Below, piece by piece: positions 42,756-50,887 of a stretch of DNA of 64,000 nt. How positions within the stretch are numbered: position 1 is the first letter of the stretch; each line of letters begins with the position of its first letter. The DNA lies in assembly GCA_017505535.1 (NCBI GenBank), contig JAFVPD010000030.1:62001-126000 (forward strand), read 5' to 3'. The notes below the pieces were generated by a model, which searched no databases, was not told the DNA's origin, and saw only the letters and a program-made list of their open reading frames with translations. Origin of the DNA: Muribaculaceae bacterium. GTDB lineage: Bacteria; Bacteroidota; Bacteroidia; Bacteroidales; Muribaculaceae. The translations under genes and the position numbers were made by a program.

Positions 42756-43739
42756 ATGAGGAAAATAACAAAGGAATTAGCCCTTTTTGCATTGATATTA
42801 CTAATTTCGCCATTAGTATCATTGGCAAACGTTGGACCTATATCTTTAAAAGCATCGTTAGATTCGGCTCATATCATAATGGGCAAACAGACGACGCTTC
42901 ATATTGAGATAGTCGATAATAACGGGGTCAATGGTGCTCTTCCGATACTTGATGCCGATACTATAATTGCAGAAATTGAAGTAATCAGCAAATCACAGGC
43001 TGACACCATAGATTTAGAGAATAATCGGAGACAAATTAATCAAGATATTATCATTCAATCATTTGATTCAGGGTTATATACTATTCCTCCCACTCAATAT
43101 ATTGTAGGCAAAGATACATTTAAAGCAAATCCGTTGGCATTGAAAGTGATTCCTGTTTCGGTTGATTCTTTACAAACAATTCATGGCCAAGCTGATGTGA
43201 TATATCCAAACTCTCGCTGGTATGATTTTTTACCCGATTTCATCACTGACTATTGGGGATGGATATTAGTTGTAATTATTATCATTTTAGGCGCAATATT
43301 TGCATTGTTACTATACAAGAAAAAATTACCAATAGCTCTTACTCCAACCAAAAAGGAAATTCCTCCATATGAACTTGCAATACAATTATTGGAGAAACTT
43401 CGTGATGAAAAACTTTGCGAACGTGGTCAAGAAAAAGAGTTTTATACTCGTCTGACCGACATATTACGAAGTTATATTGATTCACGTTTCGGCATTAATG
43501 CAATGGAGATGACAACTACTCAAATAATTGAATCTCTAAATAGCAATAATGAAACTGTAGACTCAAAATCTTATGTAGAACAAGTTCTTGAAATTGCCGA
43601 TTTTGTTAAGTTTGCAAAGGTGAGACCTCTACCTGATGACAATGTCAAGTCCTATAATTGGGCATTACAGTTTGTAAAAGAGACCAAACCTATAGAAGCA
43701 ACAGTAAATACAATAGATAATTCCGAAAATACTAAATAA
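42756..43739 (+). CDS. membrane protein of the Bat operon (DUF4381-like)
   Basis: The 327-residue frame from ATG 42756 has a signal peptide (about residues 1-24). A GTG seven codons upstream would overlap the DUF58 gene and displaces the signal peptide. A periplasmic beta-rich part, one membrane helix (WGWILVVIIIILGAIFALLL) and a cytoplasmic helical tail (FYTRLTDILRSYIDSRFGI) follow. The same tail pattern recurs in BatD. It is invariably found between DUF58 and batA in this type of operon, with no assigned activity. Confidence 0.85.
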   Translation: MRKITKELALFALILLISPLVSLANVGPISLKASLDSAHIIMGKQTTLHIEIVDNNGVNGALPILDADTIIAEIEVISKSQADTIDLENNRRQINQDIIIQSFDSGLYTIPPTQYIVGKDTFKANPLALKVIPVSVDSLQTIHGQADVIYPNSRWYDFLPDFITDYWGWILVVIIIILGAIFALLLYKKKLPIALTPTKKEIPPYELAIQLLEKLRDEKLCERGQEKEFYTRLTDILRSYIDSRFGINAMEMTTTQIIESLNSNNETVDSKSYVEQVLEIADFVKFAKVRPLPDDNVKSYNWALQFVKETKPIEATVNTIDNSENTK

Positions 43740-43746
43740 TTGAATA

Positions 43747-44733
43747 ATGCAATTTGCACATCCACAATACCTATGGCTGTTTTTGTTATTTATACCGCTT
43801 ATTACCTGGTATATTTTACGACAACGTAAGTCCTACCCCTCTTTACGTGTTTCTACGATATCTCCTTATATGAGGACTTATCGTTCGTTTAAAGAGTACT
43901 TAGTTCATGTTCCATACATATTGAGATTATGCGTAATTGCTTGTGTTATCATAATATTAGCAAGGCCTCAGACACGAGATAGTTGGCGCACATCTTCAAC
44001 AGAAGGTACTGATATAATGTTAGCATTGGACATATCGTCGAGTATGTTAGCTCGAGATTTTAACCCTAACCGACTTGAAGCAGCAAAACAAGTTGCCGCC
44101 AAATTTGTGTCAGGTCGAGAAAGTGATAACATGGGGGTTGTTATATTCGCAGGAGAGAGTTTCACTGCAGTGCCAATGACTACAGATAGATCATTATTGG
44201 CCAACTATATCAGTGAGATTAAAATGGATATGCTTGAAGACGGAACAGCTATTGGAGATGGGCTCGCTACTGCCATAAATAGAATCAAAGATGGTAAAGC
44301 AAAATCCAAAAGCATTATTTTGCTCACTGATGGTTCAAACAACACCGGAAATGTTGCGCCAATTACTGCAGCTGAGATAGCTAAAAAATACGGCATTAGA
44401 GTTTATACAATTGGAGTTGGTAAGAATGGAAATGCGCCATTTCCCCAACAAAATATATTTGGACAAATTGAATATACTATGATGCCCGTAGTTATAGATG
44501 AAAATACACTCAAAACAATAGCATCTATAACAGGCGGGAAATATTTTAGAGCAACTGGCAATAATGTTTTATCGGAAGTGTTCAGTGAGATTGATCAATT
44601 GGAGAAAACAATAATGGATGTAAAACATTTCTCACACACCGAGGATAATTATATGCCTTGGGCATGGCTTGCATTATTGTTATTTGCAATTGAATTAATA
44701 ATTAAAAACACCTTATTAAGGTCTATCCCCTAA
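43747..44733 (+). CDS. batA: von Willebrand factor A protein BatA
   Basis: This 328-residue protein has two N-terminal membrane segments, a periplasmic vWA domain with an intact MIDAS (ALDISSSMLARDF, then the TDGSNNTG aspartate) and a C-terminal membrane helix (MPWAWLALLLFAIELIIKN). It belongs to the Bat cluster named from Bacteroides fragilis aerotolerance work and is probably folded or remodelled by the MoxR ATPase. It lies 7 bp after the preceding gene and 10 bp before batB. Confidence 0.95.
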   Translation: MQFAHPQYLWLFLLFIPLITWYILRQRKSYPSLRVSTISPYMRTYRSFKEYLVHVPYILRLCVIACVIIILARPQTRDSWRTSSTEGTDIMLALDISSSMLARDFNPNRLEAAKQVAAKFVSGRESDNMGVVIFAGESFTAVPMTTDRSLLANYISEIKMDMLEDGTAIGDGLATAINRIKDGKAKSKSIILLTDGSNNTGNVAPITAAEIAKKYGIRVYTIGVGKNGNAPFPQQNIFGQIEYTMMPVVIDENTLKTIASITGGKYFRATGNNVLSEVFSEIDQLEKTIMDVKHFSHTEDNYMPWAWLALLLFAIELIIKNTLLRSIP

Positions 44734-44743
44734 ACTGAGTAAT

Positions 44744-45778
44744 ATGGTTAGTTTTGCATATCCACATTTATTATATTTACTACTGATAATTCCTATTGCA
44801 GTTTTACTTTATTTCCTATCAAATTCTGCATATAGAAAAAGATTATCTAAATATGGCAATCTGGAGACTTTATCTCAATTGATGCCCGATGCATCTAAAT
44901 ACAAAGGTTGGATAAAATTGTCCCTACAACTATTTGTAGTTGCATTATTAATAATAATTTTGGCTCGTCCTCGTGCCGGTGCAACAGAACAAGTTGAGAA
45001 TACTAAGGGAATTGAAATTATGATTGCGTTAGACGTCTCAAATTCAATGTTGGCGTCATCAAATGATGATCAAAAAGGTGTAAGTCGTCTTGACAGAGCC
45101 AAATTCATCTTAGAAAAGCTTATTAGCAAACTTAATAATGACAAGGTCGGATTAATAGTCTTTGCTGGAGAGGCATATACACAATTGCCGATTACGTCAG
45201 ATTTTGTATCAACAAAAATGTTCTTGAGTAGTATTGATACTAAGATGGTCCCAACTCAAGGAACTGCAATTGGTGCCGCTATTTCAATGGCGATGAACTC
45301 ATTCTCTCCCAATGAAGCGATGCAAAAGGCGATAATTGTAATTACTGACGGTGAAAATCACGAAGATGATGCAATTAATATTGCAAAAAATGCACACGAG
45401 AATGGCATACAAGTAGATGTAATAGGTTTAGGGTCGCCTAAAGGTGCACCAATTCCACTTGATGCAAATAAGGGTATTTATTTAAAAAAGAATGATGGAA
45501 CTCCTGTTACTACAATTTTAAATGAGCAAATGGCAAAAGATATTGCAAGCGCTGGTGGTGGCATCTATGTCTCCGGCGCAAATTCATCAGCTATATCAGA
45601 TATTGACAAACAGCTTGAGAAATTGGAAAAATCAGATTTGGAACAAGTCGTATATTCCTCAAGTGCTGAACAATTCCCGGTATTTGCTTGGCTTGCCCTA
45701 TTCTTCTTAATTTTAGACTTATTCATATTGCCAGGTAAAAATGCTTTACTACGCAAAATCAACTTTTTCAGCAAATAA
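44744..45778 (+). CDS. batB: von Willebrand factor A protein BatB
   Basis: This 344-residue paralogue of BatA has the same plan: two N-terminal helices, a vWA domain with MIDAS (ALDVSNSMLASS, then ITDGENHED) and a C-terminal helix (FAWLALFFLILDLFIL). An insert in the MIDAS region (SSNDDQKGVS) distinguishes it from BatA. Tandem vWA genes are the norm for the Bat operon. The batC start follows its stop by 4 bp. Confidence 0.95.
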   Translation: MVSFAYPHLLYLLLIIPIAVLLYFLSNSAYRKRLSKYGNLETLSQLMPDASKYKGWIKLSLQLFVVALLIIILARPRAGATEQVENTKGIEIMIALDVSNSMLASSNDDQKGVSRLDRAKFILEKLISKLNNDKVGLIVFAGEAYTQLPITSDFVSTKMFLSSIDTKMVPTQGTAIGAAISMAMNSFSPNEAMQKAIIVITDGENHEDDAINIAKNAHENGIQVDVIGLGSPKGAPIPLDANKGIYLKKNDGTPVTTILNEQMAKDIASAGGGIYVSGANSSAISDIDKQLEKLEKSDLEQVVYSSSAEQFPVFAWLALFFLILDLFILPGKNALLRKINFFSK

Positions 45779-45782
45779 AATT

Positions 45783-46610
45783 ATGCAGATACGACAATTC
45801 GCAACAATTTTAATAATGCTTTTATCGGCCATAAATTGTTATGCCGAAGATACATCAACAAAAAAGGAACGTAATTTCATTAAAGATGGTAATGAAAAGT
45901 ACGAATCAGGTAACTATAGTGACGCAGAAGTGTTATATAAGAAAGCTCTTGAACAAAATGGAATGAGTGATATTGCAAATTTTAATAAAGCTTCAGCCTT
46001 AATGAAACAATCGGGTAACACACCGGCCGATTCGCCCAACAACCCATTATTTGTTGCAGATTCAATTTTCAATGCTTTATCGCAATCATCTAACAACACA
46101 CAAATTAAAGAATCATCATATTATAATCTTGGGAATATTGCTTTTGATAAACAAGACTATCAAAAAAGTATCTCAATGTATAAACACGCTCTTCGCATAA
46201 ACCCCAATAATGATGATGCTCGTGATAATTTAAGATTAGCACAACTCAAATTAAAAGAGCAACAAAATAATAAAGATAAAAATAAGGATAAAAACAAAGA
46301 TCAAGATAAACAAGACAATAAAGACAAACAACAAAATAAGGATAATCAAGAGAATCAAGATAAGTCAAAGGACAATAAACAAAACGAACAAAAAGACGAA
46401 AAGAATCAAGATAAACAACCTCAATCTCCTCAACAAAATCAAGATAAGCAGCAACAGCAGCAAGGTCAAGGTATAAGCGATGCCAATGCTGAGAAAATCT
46501 TGAAAACAATGGAGAATGAAGAAAATGCGACTCGCAGAAAAGTAAATATGAAAAAAGCCAAAGAAGCTGAGCGCAATGCGAATCGTCGCCAAACTACTAA
46601 TCAATGGTAA
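45783..46610 (+). CDS. batC: TPR protein BatC
   Basis: The 275-residue frame from ATG 45783 begins with a signal peptide (MQIRQFATILIMLLSAINCY). An earlier ATG at 45741 overlaps batB and hides the signal. Two or three TPR units (about residues 35-160; YYNLGNIAFDKQDYQKSISM, then ALRINPNNDDARDNL) precede a highly repetitive Lys/Asp/Gln/Asn stretch of about 65 residues (KDKNKDKNKDQDKQDNKDKQ and more) and a short helical tail. BatC is thought to organise other Bat proteins through its TPRs. It ends inside the possible longer start of batD. Confidence 0.9.
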   Translation: MQIRQFATILIMLLSAINCYAEDTSTKKERNFIKDGNEKYESGNYSDAEVLYKKALEQNGMSDIANFNKASALMKQSGNTPADSPNNPLFVADSIFNALSQSSNNTQIKESSYYNLGNIAFDKQDYQKSISMYKHALRINPNNDDARDNLRLAQLKLKEQQNNKDKNKDKNKDQDKQDNKDKQQNKDNQENQDKSKDNKQNEQKDEKNQDKQPQSPQQNQDKQQQQQGQGISDANAEKILKTMENEENATRRKVNMKKAKEAERNANRRQTTNQW

Positions 46611-46624
46611 AACTTTTATTCGAT

Positions 46625-48427
46625 ATGAAACGATATTTATTTACGTTACTGCTATCAGTTTTAACTTTAAACGTTGCTTTAGCCGAAGCAACGTTTACGA
46701 CTATCCCCCCAAGACAGGTTATAGCAGGGAATAAATTTAATATTACATTTAGATTAAAAGATGGGGAAGGTAGCAATATTACAGCTCCAGAAATACAAGG
46801 TTGTACCCTCTTATATGGGCCATCTACTTCTACAATGCAAAGCTATCAAAATATTAATGGCAGGACTACATCAAGTAAAACTATTGATTTCAGCTATGTA
46901 TATCGCGCTGATACTCCTGGTACATATACCATAGGTGAAGCAACAATAAATGTTGATGGCAAAACTCTAAGAACATCAGAAGTCCAGTTTAAGGTTTTAC
47001 CTGCCGACAAAGCCTCGCAAAGTAACGTAAAAGTCGATGATTATAGTACTCATACATCTGACAAGCAAGTCTCAAAAGATGATGTATTTGTGCGCATAAT
47101 TCTATCAAAGTCAAAAGCCTATGAACAAGAAGCGATAGATTGTACAATCAAATTGTATACAAAATATTCAATTAGCGCCTTTATGCCTACAACACAACCA
47201 AGTTTTGACGGTTTCTTGATTGAGGAAATTGATCTTAAATCATCGTTGAATGAAATTGAGAATTATAAAGGACAGAATTACATGACTGCTATATTGAAAA
47301 AATGTATCATATTCCCACAGAAATCAGGTAAGTTGACAATCAATTCCGGGAAATATGATATTACAGTAGTTCAATATGAACGCGTAAATATGGGATTTTT
47401 CAGCAATAGCCGTCCTGTTGAAAAACAAATAAATGTAAGTTCCAACTCAGCATCGGTTAATGTTATTCCGCTCCCACTTCCTCAACCCGATGGCTTTACA
47501 GGTGCAGTTGGTAGATTTACAATAGATAGTAAATTACAAAATAACTCATTTAGAACAAATGAAGCCGCGTCACTAATTTATTCAATTAAAGGAACCGGTA
47601 ATATCAAATATGTGAAAGAGCCCATTATTGATTTCCCATCAGAATTTGAACAATATACTCCTAAAAATGATATTAAGGCAAGTGTGTCAGGAGGGAATGT
47701 AACAGGAAGTATGACAATTGAATATACCTTCGTTCCGCAAAGTGTAGGTGATTTTACAATAGGTTCTGATAAGTTTGTCTATTTTGACCCATCAAAAAAT
47801 GAGTATATAACACTATCAACTCCTACTTACGACATTAAAGTTACTAAAGGAGTCTCAACTTCTACATCTTCAACTGTTTCACAACAAGACATTTCTGTAA
47901 AGAATACTGATATACTACACATAAAACTTGGAGATAAGAACCCATCTAAGGAACATCCAATGTATATTTATTCAATATTATATTGGCTCATCTATGTAAT
48001 TGGAATAATAGGATTTGCAGGAATAATTTACTTTAATAGTAAGCGCATTAAAGCTCTCTCTGATATAAAAGGAACTCGTTTGGCTCATGCTAATAAAGTC
48101 GCAAAAAAACGTCTGAAATTGGCGAAGTCATATATGGAGGCGCATGAAAATGAGCATTTTTATGAGGAAATTCTTCGCGCTTTGTGTGGATATTTTAGTG
48201 ATAAACTGGGAATTCAGTTGTCACAATTGAATCGTGAGAATATTAAGTCGGAATTGTTGAATTATGGAGCATCAGAGGCTCTGATTTTAAAAATAATTAC
48301 AATTCTTGATGAATGTGAAATGGCTCGTTATACACCTGAAAAATCGGACGAACAAATTGAAAAATTGTTTGATACCACAAGTGAAGTTATAAATGAAATG
48401 GAAAATATAACCCCAACAAAACGATAA
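46625..48427 (+). CDS. batD: BatD membrane protein
   Basis: The chosen ATG at 46625 gives 600 residues with a signal peptide (MKRYLFTLLLSVLTLNVALA). The ATG at 46604 overlaps batC and adds a non-signal extension. A large periplasmic beta-rich region follows, with repeated Ig-like units (FKVLPADKASQSN; SNSASVNVIPLPLPQPDGF). One membrane helix (LIYVIGIIGFAGIIYF, about 455-470) and a cytoplasmic helical tail (EEILRALCGYFSDKLGIQLS) complete it. It matches the BatD oxygen-tolerance family in length and plan. Confidence 0.92.
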   Translation: MKRYLFTLLLSVLTLNVALAEATFTTIPPRQVIAGNKFNITFRLKDGEGSNITAPEIQGCTLLYGPSTSTMQSYQNINGRTTSSKTIDFSYVYRADTPGTYTIGEATINVDGKTLRTSEVQFKVLPADKASQSNVKVDDYSTHTSDKQVSKDDVFVRIILSKSKAYEQEAIDCTIKLYTKYSISAFMPTTQPSFDGFLIEEIDLKSSLNEIENYKGQNYMTAILKKCIIFPQKSGKLTINSGKYDITVVQYERVNMGFFSNSRPVEKQINVSSNSASVNVIPLPLPQPDGFTGAVGRFTIDSKLQNNSFRTNEAASLIYSIKGTGNIKYVKEPIIDFPSEFEQYTPKNDIKASVSGGNVTGSMTIEYTFVPQSVGDFTIGSDKFVYFDPSKNEYITLSTPTYDIKVTKGVSTSTSSTVSQQDISVKNTDILHIKLGDKNPSKEHPMYIYSILYWLIYVIGIIGFAGIIYFNSKRIKALSDIKGTRLAHANKVAKKRLKLAKSYMEAHENEHFYEEILRALCGYFSDKLGIQLSQLNRENIKSELLNYGASEALILKIITILDECEMARYTPEKSDEQIEKLFDTTSEVINEMENITPTKR

Positions 48428-48428
48428 T

Positions 48429-49214
48429 ATGAAAAACTTGTTGAAATATATATTATTTACACTTACGATATTATTTTGTGCTACAAACATAAATGCACAA
48501 GAATTAATAGCAGAAGCAGATTCGGCTTATGTAAATGATGATTATTCTAAAGCTATTGAATTATATAGTAAAGCAATAGATGAATATGGAACATCTTCCC
48601 TTTTATACTATAATCTGGCAAATGCCTACTATCGTTCCGGACAAATCGGAAAGTCTATCGTTTGTTATGAGCGAGCTATAATTCTTGACCCTCAAAATCT
48701 TGACGCTAAAACAAATCTTGAGTTTGTCAACACAAAAATTTCAGATAAGCCTGGTGATAATGGTACATTCATTTCCAATACGGTAGATTTAATTGTATCA
48801 AAATACCACTCTAACACATGGGCAACAATTGCGATAACGTTGTTCATTATTCTTATTATTGCAATTTCTCTATATATTTTCACAAAAAAGATATTGCTTA
48901 AAAAAGTGGGATTCTTTGGCGCAATAATACTACTTATTGCAATAGTAATTTCAATTATTTTTTCAGTACAATCGGCCAACATTGCATCATCACATAATAA
49001 AGCTATTATAATCTCTCCATCTGTAATTCTCAGCACATCGCCTCGAATTCCAAAAGATCGTACAGAAGAAGCGATGTTGCTCCACGAGGGTACAAAGGTT
49101 GAAATTTTAGATTCAGTCTCTGAAGGAGGGAATATAAATACAAAGTGGTATGATGTAAAAATTGACAATAGTCATAGAGCTTGGATTAATTCATCGGCAG
49201 TAGAAATTATATAA
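48429..49214 (+). CDS. batE: TPR and SH3-like protein BatE
   Basis: This 261-residue protein has a signal peptide, TPR units (about residues 25-100; ALIAEADSAYVNDDYSKAIE-type start, SSLLYYNLANAYYRSGQIGK), two membrane helices (TWATIAITLFIILIIAISLY and GFFGAIILLIAIVISIIFSV) and a C-terminal SH3-like domain (MLLHEGTKVEILDSVSEGG, WYDVKIDNSHRAWINSSAV). This is the BatE plan and closes the operon. A weak A+T-rich hairpin (49263-49280) follows. Confidence 0.9.
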   Translation: MKNLLKYILFTLTILFCATNINAQELIAEADSAYVNDDYSKAIELYSKAIDEYGTSSLLYYNLANAYYRSGQIGKSIVCYERAIILDPQNLDAKTNLEFVNTKISDKPGDNGTFISNTVDLIVSKYHSNTWATIAITLFIILIIAISLYIFTKKILLKKVGFFGAIILLIAIVISIIFSVQSANIASSHNKAIIISPSVILSTSPRIPKDRTEEAMLLHEGTKVEILDSVSEGGNINTKWYDVKIDNSHRAWINSSAVEII

Positions 49215-49262
49215 ACGATATAATTATTTGAATTACTGACAAATGAGTACTGAATTACGGAG

Positions 49263-49300
49263 ATATGTTTAAAAACATATAGATTTTTTGCCCAAAAAAT
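49263..49300 (+). terminator. weak candidate terminator of the bat operon
   Basis: ATATGTTT pairs with AAACATAT (49263-49280), followed by AGATTTTTT. A second small inverted repeat of ATTTTTTG and its near complement follows. The stem is A+T only, so termination would be inefficient. Confidence 0.3.
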
Positions 49301-49379
49301 TTGGTTATGTCAGAATATAGCTCTATTTTTATCAAATCATTTACAAAACGAATTACTAACAATCAAAATTAATAGTATC

Positions 49380-49643
49380 ATGACTAAAACAATTTCATTT
49401 AATGACCTTCGTCGCATCAAAGACAGTTTGCCCGATGGTTCTATCAGCAAAATCGCCGATAAGTTGAATACTACACCTCAAACAGTAAGAAACTATTTTG
49501 GTGGTTCAAATTATGAATTTGGTAAGAATTGTGGAGTTCACATTGAACCAGGCCCTGATGGCGGTATAGTGGTTCTTGATGACACTACTATCTATGATAT
49601 GGCTATCGAAATTCTCCAAGAACAAGAAAAAGCTAACGAGTAG
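49380..49643 (+). CDS. small putative DNA-binding protein conserved in Bacteroidales
   Basis: This 87-residue protein opens with a helix-turn-helix-like segment (NDLRRIKDSLPDGSISKIAD, then KLNTTPQTVRNYFGG), followed by a beta part (GVHIEPGPDGGIVVLDDTTI) and an acidic C-terminal helix. The TPQTVRNYF helix is what one expects of a recognition helix. It stands alone between the bat operon and a Usp gene. It is probably a small regulator; the target is unknown. Confidence 0.75.
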   Translation: MTKTISFNDLRRIKDSLPDGSISKIADKLNTTPQTVRNYFGGSNYEFGKNCGVHIEPGPDGGIVVLDDTTIYDMAIEILQEQEKANE

Positions 49644-49702
49644 AAGCAAACATTAGTCGTTTGTTTAGAAACTACCGGCAAACTCTTCATTGAATACCTT
49701 CC

Positions 49703-50812
49703 ATGAGCGAAGATAGACTCATAACTGTAGCTATCCACACCTACGAGAAGGCGGTAATGTTAAAATCATTACTTGAAAGTGAAGGTGTGCCGGTAGTTCT
49801 TCATAATGTAAACTTAGATCAACCTATAGTTTCATCGGGGATTAGAGTAAGGATTAAAGAGAAAGATCTACCACTTGCACTTCGCATAATTGAGAATATT
49901 GATATTTTTTCAAATGCCAACAAATCCCCAAAGTCTCCACAAGAAATCATTGTTCCAATTGATTTTTCTGATAGTTCTCTTTATGCGACAAGGTTTGCAT
50001 TTAATTATGCCAAATCTTATAATCATTCAATAGTTTTTTTACACTCTTACTTAGATCCATTCCTTTCAGGAGGTATTCAACTTTCTAACTCCAAAGACTT
50101 TGACTTAGACATAACTGATTCTCGCGAAAAAGCCCAAGCTCAAGCCGAAGAAGATATGGATAAGTTTTGCAGTGAAATTAAGCATCTAATAAAAATTGGA
50201 GATATTCCACCAATAAAATTTTCATCAGAAATCAGAGAGGGAGTACCTGAAGATGTAATTAATTCCTATGCAAAACAAATTCACCCTACCTCTATAATAA
50301 TGGGTACGCGTGGATATGGAAAAAAAGAAAAAGAACTTATCGGTAGCGTTACAGCAGAAGTCCTTGATACGTGTCGCTATCCTGTGTTTTCTATCCCTGA
50401 AGATGCTCCATTAAGAGCTATTTCTGATGTGAGAAATATTGCGTTTATTTGCAATCTTGATCAAGATGATATTTTAGCGATTGATGCTATCCTACGATTA
50501 TTAGATGGTCAAAAATTAAATATAACGTTGATATTTTTTAAAGACCGAAAAATTAATTTTAATAATATTCGCCCAATAGATGGTTTGTTGAACTATTGTC
50601 TCACAAATTATCCTCAATATCAATTTAAGGCACAAGAATTACTGCTGAAAAATATTACTTTTGATTTTAAACAGCTCCTTGCACCCAACAACTTTAGTCT
50701 TATAGCAATTCCAAATAAGAAAAAAAACATTATTGCTCGCCTATTCAATCCAAGTATAGCTCATAGACTTTTATTCAATGTTGACATTCCAATGATGGTT
50801 ATTCCTGTATGA
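49703..50812 (+). CDS. universal stress protein with an N-terminal DUF2007 domain
   Basis: Residues 1-68 form a DUF2007 (signal-transducing-type) domain (VAIHTYEKAVMLKSLLESEG; KEKDLPLALRIIENI). Residues 80-235 form a UspA domain (IIVPIDFSDSSLYATRFAFN; the ATP-site motif IIMGTRGYGKKEKELIGSVT). A second, degenerate Usp-like half completes 369 residues (NIAFICNLDQDDILAIDAIL). The tandem Usp with a DUF2007 head is a Bacteroidota arrangement. It is probably a cytoplasmic nucleotide-binding stress protein. It starts 59 bp after the small HTH-like gene. Confidence 0.85.
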   Translation: MSEDRLITVAIHTYEKAVMLKSLLESEGVPVVLHNVNLDQPIVSSGIRVRIKEKDLPLALRIIENIDIFSNANKSPKSPQEIIVPIDFSDSSLYATRFAFNYAKSYNHSIVFLHSYLDPFLSGGIQLSNSKDFDLDITDSREKAQAQAEEDMDKFCSEIKHLIKIGDIPPIKFSSEIREGVPEDVINSYAKQIHPTSIIMGTRGYGKKEKELIGSVTAEVLDTCRYPVFSIPEDAPLRAISDVRNIAFICNLDQDDILAIDAILRLLDGQKLNITLIFFKDRKINFNNIRPIDGLLNYCLTNYPQYQFKAQELLLKNITFDFKQLLAPNNFSLIAIPNKKKNIIARLFNPSIAHRLLFNVDIPMMVIPV

Positions 50813-50842
50813 TGCAATGCTATCATTGCTGTCAGAATATCA

Positions 50843-50873
50843 TTGTATATTACACTTTAAATGTGTAACTTTG
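50843..50873 (+). promoter_or_regulatory. uvrB promoter
   Basis: TTG (50843-50845) and TAACTTTG (50866-50873) are 20 bp apart. The start codon at 50888 lies 15 bp after the -7 box, so the leader would be short, about 8-10 nt. Confidence 0.65.
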
Positions 50874-50887
50874 TATAAATAATTATT

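Noticed and set aside
46246..46509. Antisense open frames opposite the batC repeat tract
   Set aside because: They are composition shadows of the Lys/Asp/Gln codons, rich in Leu, Phe and Tyr, with no family features.
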